DNA from: G963677915 sp963677915
GTDB taxonomy: Bacteria > Bacillota > Clostridia > Lachnospirales > Vallitaleaceae
Assembly: GCA_963677915.2 (NCBI GenBank)
Contig: CAXXGE010000042.1
Coordinates: 1 to 7,512 of the forward strand
Reading direction: 5' to 3'
Length of the DNA stretch: 7,512 nucleotides
Part shown: piece after piece, positions 1-6,766 of the stretch
Position numbering within the stretch: the first letter of the stretch is position 1
Layout: every line of letters starts with the position of its first letter
Program-made: the position numbers and the translations under genes
Notes under the pieces: model-generated
The model's input: the letters and a program-made list of their open reading frames with translations, nothing else
The model's database searches: none
Told to the model about the DNA's origin: nothing

Positions 1-2
1 TA

Positions 3-158
3 TTATTAAATTAAAAAAGCATTAAATACTTCCTAGAAACCAACTTTGAAAATAAATTATAGAAGATTAAGAATACCAGCTAAGGAACAGAATAATAACT
101 ATAAATTTCTATTGAAATCAAGAACATTCTAGAAGGAGAATACATTAATCAAACTTGA
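3..158 (+). CDS. Probable 3' end of a protein-coding gene, partial at left edge (ciliate code)
   Basis: Reading codons from base 3 with TAA/TAG as Gln gives 51 sense codons and then TGA at 156-158. The peptide is polar and charged, with pieces such as KYFLETNFENKLQKIKN and ISIEIKNILEGEYINQT. In this frame G falls mostly at codon position 1 (many GAA, two GGA), as expected for coding DNA; the other two plus frames do not show this. The stretch is also visibly richer in G and C than the spacer after about base 240. I recognise no domain. It could be the last exon of a gene whose body lies left of the window. Weak points are the short length, the absence of a seen start or splice site, and a second frame (from base 1) that also stays open, to TGA at 454-456, but with G enriched at codon position 3. 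No function is proposed. Confidence 0.4.
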
Positions 159-556
159 GATTCATAATTCTTAAATATATTGTACTTTCTTAGAAAAATT
201 TAAATATTAGGGCAGAATAACTTTTGTGACCATCTATTAATTTTTTTTTATACATAAAAACTTTGAAATAAAACTCCCTGATAATAGAAAATTGATTTTA
301 ATTATTAAAAAATAAAAGATTTTGAAAATATTTATGTTAGAACAATATATATGTAAAAAAAAAATCAAAATACATATATAAATAGTTACAATCTAATTAA
401 AAGCATTAAGAATTAAAAATTGGCAAAATAAAATATAAATATATTAAATTTTATGAAAATTAGTTAAAAATTAAAAGTTCTAACTCAAAAAAATAAAAAA
501 TACATTCTGTTCAAAAATATCATTTAAAGATAAATACAAGAAAAGAAAATGAGAAA
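159..556. other. AT-rich spacer with no supported gene
   Basis: The stretch is dominated by A/T homopolymer runs, including T9 near 241 and A9-A10 near 354-364. The frame from base 1 stays free of TGA up to 454-456, but its codons become low-complexity Lys/Ile/Asn/Phe after about base 240, so I read it as chance openness in DNA that has few G. It may contain the 3' untranslated region of the partial gene at the left edge. I see no RNA gene. Confidence 0.5.
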
Positions 557-589
557 GAAAATTAAGTAAAATCAAATATTGAAGTAAAA
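557..589. repeat. Diverged left edge of the 84-bp array (long linker form)
   Basis: This stretch lies directly before copy one and resembles the unit's last 20 bases (AAAATTAAATTTGAAGCAAA). It carries about 12 extra bases between AAAATTAAG and GAAGTAAAA. A very similar long-linker sequence recurs at 1335-1366 after the array: I count 26 matches over 32 positions. Both edges therefore seem to keep an older, longer linker that the internal copies have lost. Confidence 0.6.
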
Positions 590-1319
590 ATGAATTGAAA
601 GTTACAAAAAAGAACTATTTCGAAAATAATTCCATCTTTTTAAAAATAATGGAAAATTAAATTTGAAGCAAACATGAATTGAAAGTTACAAAAAAGAACT
701 ATTTCGAAAATATTACCATCTTTTTAAAAATAATGGAAAATTAAATTTGAAGCAAACATGAATTGAAAGTTACAAAAAAGAACTATTTCGAAAATAATTC
801 CATCTTTTTAAAAATAATGGAAAATTAAATTTGAAGCAAACATGAATTGAAAGTTACAAAAAAGAACTATTTCGAAAATATTACAATCTTTTTAAAAATA
901 ATGGAAAATTAAATTTGAAGCAAACATGAATTGAAAGTTACAAAAAAGAACTATTTCGAAAATATTACCATCTTTTTAAAAATAATGGAAAATTAAATTT
1001 GAAGCAAACATGAATTGAAAGTTACAAAAAAGGACTATTTCGAAAATATTACAATCTTTTTAAAAATAATGGAAAATTAAATTTGAAGCAAACATGAATT
1101 GAAAGTTACAAAAAAGAACTATTTCGAAAATATTACCATCTTTTTAAAAATAATGCAAAATTAAATTTGAAGCAAACATGAATTGAAAGTTACAAAAAAG
1201 GACTATTTCGAAAATATTACAATCTTTTTAAAAATAATGCAAAATTAAATTTGAAGCAAACATGAATTGAAAATTACAAAAAAGAACTATTTTGAAAATA
1301 TTACAACCTTTTTAAAAAT
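590..1319. repeat. Tandem array of an 84-bp unit, eight full copies plus a partial ninth
   Basis: Copies begin with ATGAATTGAAAGTTAC at 590, 674, 758, 842, 926, 1010, 1094, 1178 and 1262, so the period is exactly 84 bp with no indels. Copy nine ends near 1319. Copies differ at only a few sites: TAATTCC, TATTACC or TATTACA near offset 39; GAACT or GGACT near offset 22; AATGG or AATGC near offset 60. Each of the first eight copies has one TTCGAA with a CpG (621, 705, 789, 873, 957, 1041, 1125, 1209), and copy nine has TTTGAA. Each unit also holds the palindrome TTTTTAAAAA. Every plus frame meets a TGA in each unit, so the array is not plus-strand coding. The minus strand lacks TGA only because the unit lacks TCA. 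This is most likely a noncoding minisatellite or satellite. Confidence 0.97.
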
Positions 1320-1334
1320 TAAAAATAAAAATAA

Positions 1335-1385
1335 GAAAATTGAATAAAATTGAATTATGAAGTAAATATAATGAAATTTATAAAA
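1335..1385. repeat. Diverged right edge of the 84-bp array
   Basis: The sequence starts GAAAATTGAATAAAATTGAA and continues to ATGAAATTTATAAAAA. It parallels the left edge at 557-589 followed by the start of copy one, with substitutions and a 2-base length difference. It reads as a decayed tenth copy, which is normal for the end of a tandem array, where homogenisation is weakest. Confidence 0.5.
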
Positions 1386-2514
1386 ATCAATTGTAAGATC
1401 TTAAAGAATTATTTCCAAAATTATAGATTACCAGCTATATGTCATTACAATATAATAGTTTCACAAAAATTATAAACAATATTATATTCAAAATAAAATG
1501 CTGTTATAATAATAGTTAAATAGTACCCCCTTTTATCAATAAGATACTTTTATTATTTAATTCTTATATTTTAAATGTTTAAACATTCTAATACAAATAT
1601 TATTTGTTGAATTTCAATTTTATACTGAGTCCATCTTAATAGAATTATTTTCAATTACTAAACTTATTTATAAACTAGTATCTAATATATTTTCGTATTT
1701 AAAGAATTAATGGTATAACGTACTTTCATTAAACTTCTTTTTTCTATACGCTAAAAATAATAAATGTATTTTTTATAATAGTTAAATCTTTAAGAAATTT
1801 CTCCTTATTTCTATAAAATTATCTTCAGTTATTCTCTTAATTTTTTTTTTTTAAATCTCTATCAAAAATTCTTTTATGTTTGTATGAAAAAATTTAAGGA
1901 TATTTCTTATAGAATTAAAGAGATAATATTATATATAATGTTTACTTTAATCCTAAGATCTCCAGATATCATTATTGTTTTTCACGATTTTGTTAATTTC
2001 ATCAACTAATGTAATATTATTATTTAATAATTTCTAAAAAAGTTAAAAAACTATCTATAAAATAAAAAATAACTATAGAAGTTCTAGAATATCTTACTTT
2101 TCTTCTTAATCAATTAACCTAAAGAAAACAATTATAGAAAAATATACAAATATAACAATTGCAATATATTTATATATAATTTTGTATTAATGATGTAAAT
2201 TCCATTATCTTAATTATTTCATTGATCTTGATTGTATATTTATACTATATTATAAAAGATTCTGTTATAGAAAAAACTATGTTAATACTAATTTGAATAA
2301 TTTTATTCTATTTGGTGACTTAATATTTTAATAGTCAAGTATGATTAACTACTTAATAATTAAAAACAACAAAAAATTTAATTATTTTACATTAATAAAA
2401 TATGTCTTCCTTAATAACGTAAGAAAAACAAGTAAAATATATCATTAATCATATCTTTTTGCAATATAATAATATTGCTTTTTTTAAAGAATTGACATCT
2501 TAATATATGAATAT
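1386..2514. other. AT-rich spacer downstream of the kinase gene and the array
   Basis: I find no convincing coding frame, RNA gene or mobile element here. The stretch is mostly A/T runs with frequent TGA on both strands. The one compositional oddity is a C5 run at 1526-1530. It is not part of a C4A2-type telomeric repeat, because no second copy follows. The right end must contain the 3' untranslated region of the minus-strand kinase, whose TGA is at 2517-2515. No polyadenylation signal stands out from the background. Confidence 0.5.
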
Positions 2515-4081
2515 TCAAAAAATAAATTAAAATAAACTTTTCTATGGGCTCTATTATTGGATACTTACTTATCCTTGCTAGAATAATTAAACAATGTCTA
2601 ATATTTGAAAATTAGATTAATTTAAATATAAAAATAGATACTAACTAATTAATTTAGTTGATTTTTGATTTCTCCATTCTCCTTTTTTAGAGTATTTTTT
2701 AGAGTAGAATACTCTGTTTTGAGAGTAGAATATTCTTTTTTTAAGTCAGCATTTTCATTTTTAATTTGTATATTTTCTTTTTGCAAATTTGTACATAGTT
2801 TTTTTAGGTTAGAGCATTCATTCTCAAATTTTTCTAAAAGAAAATAGAAATTTATTAACTATACTATATTTTAAATAAATACTTTTGTCTTAAATTGAAA
2901 GAGTGTCTAATTTAGCTTGTAAAAATATTTTAATATCTAGAAAATCAAATCTTTCCATAGGAGAATGATGTAAACATTTTTTGAAAAAATATTGTAGTTC
3001 ATCACTAAAATTGCTTAAGGTTTAATCCAAGTTACTTTAGCCTATTAATATACAATTAAAAATATTTTATACAATTATAATTTAATATTTACCATCTTTT
3101 TCATTAAAGCATTTCATTGAAGCCCAAGTACATCCAAGATAGCATTGCAAAATAGTAATACCTTTAATTGTATAAATATTATACAAAAATAACCAAATAA
3201 AATACCATAGGAATAGACATCACATTTAATTGGAATGATGTTTTTGCTAGCTTTTATAAGTTCTGGAGCCATATAAGAAGGAGTACCTATTGCGTTAAAA
3301 TTAATTAAAAGATTGGCCAAATAATGATACCAACAACTTAGCTAGCTACTAATGATCTAAATACATCAGTGTCAGTTCTAAATTCACCAAAATCACATAT
3401 TTTAACATTACCTTAATTGTCAATTAAGATATTTTCTGGTTTTAAATCTGAATTCTAAATAAGAATATTTAATTTAATAATTTCAAGATTTGCTAACCTT
3501 AGTGTGCTATGCCCTTAAGTTATAAGAAATACAAGCCATCACATATCTATAAAGCATAATTGAATAGTGTTTCATCTTGGAATTTCTACAAAATATATTT
3601 CTAAAGACAGTTATTTGAAGGTTAAATACCTATTTATTTTAAATATTTTAATAAAGAAGTGAGCTTAGACTATTCTCAAGATATTCCATTCCCAAATAAT
3701 AATAAAGGTTAGGCTTAATTTCATGCATAAATCCAAAATATCCTTTTACAATATTTCTATGATGATGATTACCTAGATAAATATAATCCTAATTCTGTTT
3801 TTGATTTTAAAAAATTAAATACATAGGAATTCTTTCTCTTTAGTAAGCTATTGAGTTCTTTCCAAGAGGTTCTTTTTAGTAGAAACTCTCATTTATTTGA
3901 CAGCACAAATTTAATTATCTGTTGTAACATATTTAAATACCTAAAGATGAGTAAAAAATCAAAGAAGAAAGAATGAAAAAAAAATAAATACCACTCCAAA
4001 AGTACCAGATCCAATGTCGTCCATTGACTTTTGGTATTGCATCAACTAATCAAAATTTGTAATTGATTTTAAATCAACCAT
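2515..4081 (-). CDS. Eukaryotic protein kinase (likely Ser/Thr) with C-terminal coiled coil; ten exons, ciliate code
   Basis: Predicted ATP-dependent protein kinase, modelled as join(4081-3992, 3940-3823, 3772-3630, 3585-3498, 3447-3331, 3286-3206, 3161-3093, 3041-2883, 2833-2642, 2597-2515), 379 residues, with TAA/TAG as Gln and TGA stop. Landmarks by residue: glycine loop GSGTFGVV at 24-31; ATP lysine in CAVK (K45); likely helix-C Glu at 65 or 67; HRNIV at 74-78; hinge region LGMEYLE at 96-102; catalytic loop HQDLKPEN at 145-152 (D147, N152); CDFG at 164-167; GTPSYMAPE at 186-194; CDVYSYG at 207-213; C-lobe Arg in PMERF (R266). K149 and T187 suit Ser/Thr specificity. Residues 292-355 form a heptad coiled coil, and a Gln-rich tail follows. 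The start is the first ATG before the glycine loop, in the context AAAAAAAAATGG. Gln replaces the HRD Arg, so this is a non-RD kinase. The substrate and subfamily are not identifiable; ciliates carry large kinase expansions. The kinase exons are secure; intron 9 and the last exon are less so. Confidence 0.9.
2598..2641 (-). other. Kinase intron 9 (44 nt, phase 1), less certain
   Basis: The donor is GTATCT and the acceptor ATATTAG. Splicing gives NQLNQLV-NIVQLFQQGQVSIQQQ, which extends the heptads briefly, then a Gln-rich tail ending at TGA 2517-2515. Alternatives are a GTTAGT donor 4 bases upstream (48 nt, a different frame) or no splice; both leave longer open tails of lower quality. I chose this model for its intron size and ciliate-like Gln codons. 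Confidence 0.55.
2694..2735 (-). repeat. 21-bp direct duplication encoding one coiled-coil heptad
   Basis: On the minus strand, GAATATTCTACTCTCAAAAC at 2735 recurs as GAGTATTCTACTCTAAAAAA at 2714, a 21-base period. Each copy encodes seven residues, EYSTLKT and then EYSTLKN (322-335), so each repeat is exactly one heptad with Tyr and Leu in the a and d positions. Confidence 0.85.
2834..2882 (-). other. Kinase intron 8 (49 nt, phase 1) separating kinase domain and coiled coil
   Basis: The donor is GTATTT and the acceptor CTTTTAG. The splice joins TLSIQDK to KKFENECSNLKKL in the frame that gives a regular heptad pattern. The kinase domain and the coiled coil are thus on separate exons. Confidence 0.8.
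3042..3092 (-). other. Kinase intron 7 (51 nt, phase 1)
   Basis: The donor is GTAAAT and the acceptor TTAATAG. Splicing joins CFNEKD-G to QSNLDQTLSNFSDELQYFF and leads into the C-lobe segment KKCLHHSPMERF. Confidence 0.85.
3162..3205 (-). other. Kinase intron 6 (44 nt, phase 1)
   Basis: The donor is GTATTT and the acceptor TTAAAG. Splicing joins CDVYSYG to ITILQCYLGCTWASMK, a typical helix F continuation. A later donor (GTTATT, 12 bases inside this intron) with the same acceptor would also keep the frame, but gives a 32-nt intron and a less kinase-like ILFG insertion. Confidence 0.75.
3287..3330 (-). other. Kinase intron 5 (44 nt, phase 1)
   Basis: The donor is GTATCA and the acceptor GCAATAG. 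Splicing joins SQVVG to TPSYMAPE, so the GTPSYMAPE motif of the activation segment is assembled across the junction. Confidence 0.85.
3448..3497 (-). other. Kinase intron 4 (50 nt, phase 1) interrupting the catalytic loop
   Basis: The donor is GTTAGC and the acceptor AATTCAG. The splice rebuilds codon G|AT, the catalytic Asp147, giving HQDLKPEN. A second AG 7 nt upstream (ATTTAG, ending at 3455) would shift the frame and destroy DLKPEN, so the 3448 acceptor is required for a working kinase. Confidence 0.85.
3586..3629 (-). other. Kinase intron 3 (44 nt, phase 0) with an alternative in-frame acceptor
   Basis: The donor is GTATTT. Two acceptors keep the frame: TTTGTAG ending at 3586 (44 nt) and CTTTAG ending at 3601 (29 nt). 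The second would add five residues, KYILQ. I prefer 44 nt because the other introns are 44-51 nt. The alternative form would be 384 residues. Confidence 0.7.
3773..3822 (-). other. Kinase intron 2 (50 nt, phase 1)
   Basis: The donor is GTATTT and the acceptor ATCTAG. Splicing joins EKEFL to C-NHHHRNIVKGYF, the usual helix C to beta-4 passage of a kinase. The spliced codon is T|GT (Cys70). Confidence 0.85.
3941..3991 (-). other. Kinase intron 1 (51 nt, phase 0)
   Basis: The donor is GTATTT and the acceptor CTTTAG. Removal joins GSGTFGV to VFKYVTTDNQICAVK, which restores continuity between the glycine loop and the ATP lysine. Without removal the frame runs into poly-pyrimidine sequence and a TGA. 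Confidence 0.9.
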
Positions 4082-4119
4082 TTTTTTTTATTACTTTAAT
4101 TTTTTTTTTTTTTTTTTTT
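4082..4119 (-). promoter_or_regulatory. A-rich 5' leader of the kinase gene
   Basis: On the minus strand, a run of 20 A (4119-4100) and a run of 9 A (4089-4081, the last being the A of ATG) lie directly before the start codon. A-rich sequence before ATG is the known preferred context in ciliates and supports this start. No TATA-like element can be told from the AT-rich background. Confidence 0.45.
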
Positions 4120-5465
4120 GCTCGTTTAATTAAATTATTATAATTTTTTTATAACTTTAAAGAGAAATTTATGACTTTGACTCCTACTATAAGATTACTA
4201 TAATTTAAATTATTATATAAATAAAAAATTTGTAAAAATAAAATTTTTAATTTTAGATATAATTTTCTATTAATCTAAGCCAAATTAAAAAAAATACCTT
4301 GAAAATTAAGCTTTATAAAATTAGGCCTTTCAAATTATTTTTATAAATATTTCTAAGGAATTTTTTCTTTTTTTTTATATAGAGTTTAATAAAACTATTA
4401 ATAAATTTCATAACTCATTACAACTTTATCAAAGCTAGTTCTTCAATTTTAAGTTACGTTTTAATAATAAGTGAACTCAAATTGATGCAGTAAGAATCAA
4501 TCCTTGAAAAATATATATGCAAATTTAGTCTTCATTTAAAGTATTAAAATTTTATAAAGAATGAGTGATTTCAATTAAATATGCCTATAATTGAATATTA
4601 AAAAGCTTTTAAGTACAAGATTATTTATTCCTAATTTATACATTTTAGTATAAATTTAATTTCAAATACCATAAAAAAATAATTCTTTAAAAATGAATCT
4701 AAGTTGTATTCTTAACATTTTATTAGTTTTTTTCCTAATATTTTAATTAAGAATTTGATTGTATTTTTTTATTATATAGTCTTTTTTTTCTCTCTTATGA
4801 ATATATATCTCTATATTATTAGATAAGTGTATTTTCCTTATATATAAATATCTTTACTTTTTTAATAGAAATAAAAATTACATCAATTACACAAAATTAT
4901 AAAAACTTCCTTAATAATTTTACTCTTGATCAAATTAGAAATTAAAGTGTTATAATAAAACTTAAAAAAAAAAAAAATTATATAGAATTCAATTTTATTT
5001 AATTATTAATAAGATTTACCTTAAAATTATATTACATCATAATTTGAGTTACATTTTATAATTTTGAATAACTATAGATAATAACTAATAATTATTAACC
5101 TTGTCAAAATTTTAAAGACTTTCTAAAATATCAAAAATGACTATTATTTAAATATCTTAAGAGTAAAAAAATTCTTGGAAAAAAAAGTAGCTAATTTTAA
5201 AATTATTATTTTCTAAAAGGCAGTAATAATTTATTGATAAAATGAGAAACTAGAAAAAATTCACTATTCACTTAAAATTCAATTGTATAATAAAGTACTT
5301 AAAATAATTACTTTAGAAATTTCTGTACAAAATAAAAATAGTAAATAAACTCGAATAATATATTTACTTTTAATTACTTGTAAAATTTCTGTGTTAAATA
5401 TATTTAAAATAATCTTCATTTATTGATTTTTTTAAATTAAATAGCATTACTATAATAAAACTTAG

Positions 5466-5583
5466 TCTAAATTTTAAGGAAAAAGTGAGGAAATAATAAT
5501 GTATTTACAGTAAAACAAATATGTAAATCTAAATTTTAAGTAAAGAGTAAAAAATAATTAAATATTTTTACAGTAAGGAAAAT
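5466..5583. repeat. Two-copy degenerate direct repeat, about 62 bp
   Basis: TCTAAATTTTAAG starts at 5466 and again at 5528. Both copies then run through a G-containing A-rich stretch to TTTACAGTAA, with small length differences. It looks like an old duplication of a noncoding segment. Confidence 0.6.
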
Positions 5584-5626
5584 ATTCCTTATTTTATTTT
5601 GGGAAAAATTGATTTAACAATAATAA

Positions 5627-5691
5627 TTTTTTTTTTTTTTTGATACCCTCATCTAAAAAAACTAATTTCTTTATAAAAAAAAAAAAAAAAA
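5627..5691. repeat. Facing T15 and A17 tracts (potential hairpin)
   Basis: T15 at 5627-5641 and A17 at 5675-5691 face each other across about 33 bases that include GATACCCTCATC. As an inverted pair they could form an A/T stem, but such tracts are frequent in this DNA and need have no function. Confidence 0.5.
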
Positions 5692-5864
5692 GAAAAAAGT
5701 AAACTAAGCACTTCTACTTTGAATTTCATTTTAACGAATTATTAACTCTTCTTTGTTTTCTAAATAAATTGAATATAAGCTCTTTACATACTATATTAAA
5801 GAAAAATATAAAATAATGATATTATAAGATTAAAAAACAAAAGTATAATAAAGTAATTATCAAA

Positions 5865-6128
5865 ATGACTAAAAAAAACTATAATAATAAATTAAGTATA
5901 GCTTACTTAATTTTAAGTCAAAATATTAAGAAATTTATTATGGTAAATCAACTGAATAATGCAAAAAAAGATGTCATTTGGAATCTAGACTTAGCCTTAG
6001 TAGATTATGGGTTTAAACAACATCTATTATTTGTTTAAATTTTAATTGCTTTTACTTCTAATTATTCTTTTTTCATTCTAATTATTAAACAAAAAAAGAT
6101 TCTTATTATTATTTTATAAAATCTTTGA
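5865..6128 (+). pseudogene. Short frame in a GC-richer island, possible relic of a Ty1/copia-type reverse transcriptase
   Basis: From ATG 5865, 57 codons run to TAA at 6036-6038. With TAA as Gln the frame continues to TGA at 6126-6128 (87 codons). An in-frame ATG lies at 5940. The part from 5940 to 6035 is unlike its surroundings: it uses GAT, GTC, TGG, GAC, GCC and GGG, with G mostly at codon position 1. It encodes QLNNAKKDVIWNLDLALVDY followed by GFKQHLLFV. By memory this resembles the copia-family reverse transcriptase stretch LNKALYGLKQ..R.WN..LD.AL...GFK(Q/R), with the YGLKQ part missing. A shifted frame nearby reads KIFDDT (about 6118-6135), where the catalytic xxDD box would be expected. 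The match is short and may be chance; no start, ends or terminal repeats are seen. It could instead be a lone exon or a small unknown gene. Confidence 0.3.
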
Positions 6129-6415
6129 TGATACAAACCAAAAATTTGATTGACAAACTTAAACTAGCATAACTTAAAATAATTAGTTATTTAATATATA
6201 TCTATATATATTATAATTTTGTCAAATAGCAGAAGTATTTTTCTTAACAAAAGTATCAATTAAAAAATTAGAAATTTTTATATCTAATATAAATATTAAA
6301 TAGTTGAAGAAATTTAATTATATATTTTCAAGTTTATCTAATCATTAATAAAAATTTTGCTATTTATAGTTATAATATCTATTTCATTCAATAATTGATT
6401 TATTTAACTTTAGTG

Positions 6416-6436
6416 AAAAAAAAAAAAAAAAAAAAA
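6416..6436. repeat. A21 homopolymer
   Basis: Twenty-one consecutive A. It could be a poly(dA) tract that excludes nucleosomes or a remnant poly(A) tail of a retroposed transcript, but no gene-like sequence precedes it and no target-site duplication is evident. Confidence 0.7.
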
Positions 6437-6748
6437 TTCTTAAGTCCTTTTATTCAAAAATTTTAAATTTTAGATACAACTAAATAGTTATTTTTTCTGA
6501 ATATTCCAAACAAAATATGATAAAATTCTATTAAGAGTTATCTCTCTCTAGATTTTTTCTAGCTTTGCTTGTTGAAAAAAATATTTGTATAAAAGCAATT
6601 TATTCTTTTAGGGTCTTTATAGTAACTTAATTTTGTATATAATGATTAGTAAATCTTAATTATCTTTTCTACTAAAAAACAAAAAACTAGAAACTAAATT
6701 TTCTTTAGGTAAATCTGTAAAAAATAGAATGTATCAAACTGATCACTC

Positions 6749-6766
6749 AATAAATAAATAAATAAA
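6749..6766. repeat. AATA tetranucleotide microsatellite
   Basis: About four and a half perfect AATA units lie between CACTC and AAGAC. This is a simple-sequence tract with no evidence of function. Confidence 0.7.

Larger units (their letters stand above)
4120..5864. other. AT-rich spacer upstream of the kinase gene
   Basis: No supported gene. It contains a run of 14 A at 4964-4977, the 62-bp degenerate duplication at 5466-5583 and the T-run/A-run pair at 5627-5691. The best short frame (ATG 4171 to TGA 4300-4302, 43 codons) is low-complexity. The kinase promoter must lie towards the left end. Confidence 0.5.

Noticed and set aside
45..60. AAACCAAC, as in the core of the Tetrahymena chromosome breakage sequence
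   Set aside because: Only the first eight or so bases agree; the CCTCTTT half is not present (CTTTGAA instead), and it lies in a coding-like stretch.
590..1319. CRISPR-like array
   Set aside because: The whole 84-bp unit repeats with no unique spacers, and the genome is eukaryotic.
1524..1531. C5 run as a possible telomeric C4A2 unit
   Set aside because: A single run with no tandem C4A2/G4T2 repeats around it.
2665..2847. Plus-strand 60-codon frame rich in Phe and Ser
   Set aside because: It is the antisense shadow of the coiled-coil exon of the kinase; its Phe/Ser-rich composition comes from the Lys/Glu codons on the other strand.
3114..3320. Minus-strand 68-codon frame starting MANLLINF
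   Set aside because: It contains a true kinase piece (GTPSYMAPE to DVYSYG), but its start lies in intron 5 and its end reads through intron 6; it is an artefact of the standard code without splicing.
4171..4302. 43-codon plus-strand frame MTLTPTIRLL
   Set aside because: Low-complexity Lys/Ile/Phe/Asn content, no codon-position bias, and length within chance for a code with only TGA as stop.
5840..6030. Minus-strand frame opposite the possible reverse transcriptase relic (MLFKPIIY...)
   Set aside because: It is open in ciliate code too, but the codon-position bias of G and the retroelement-like residues favour the plus strand.
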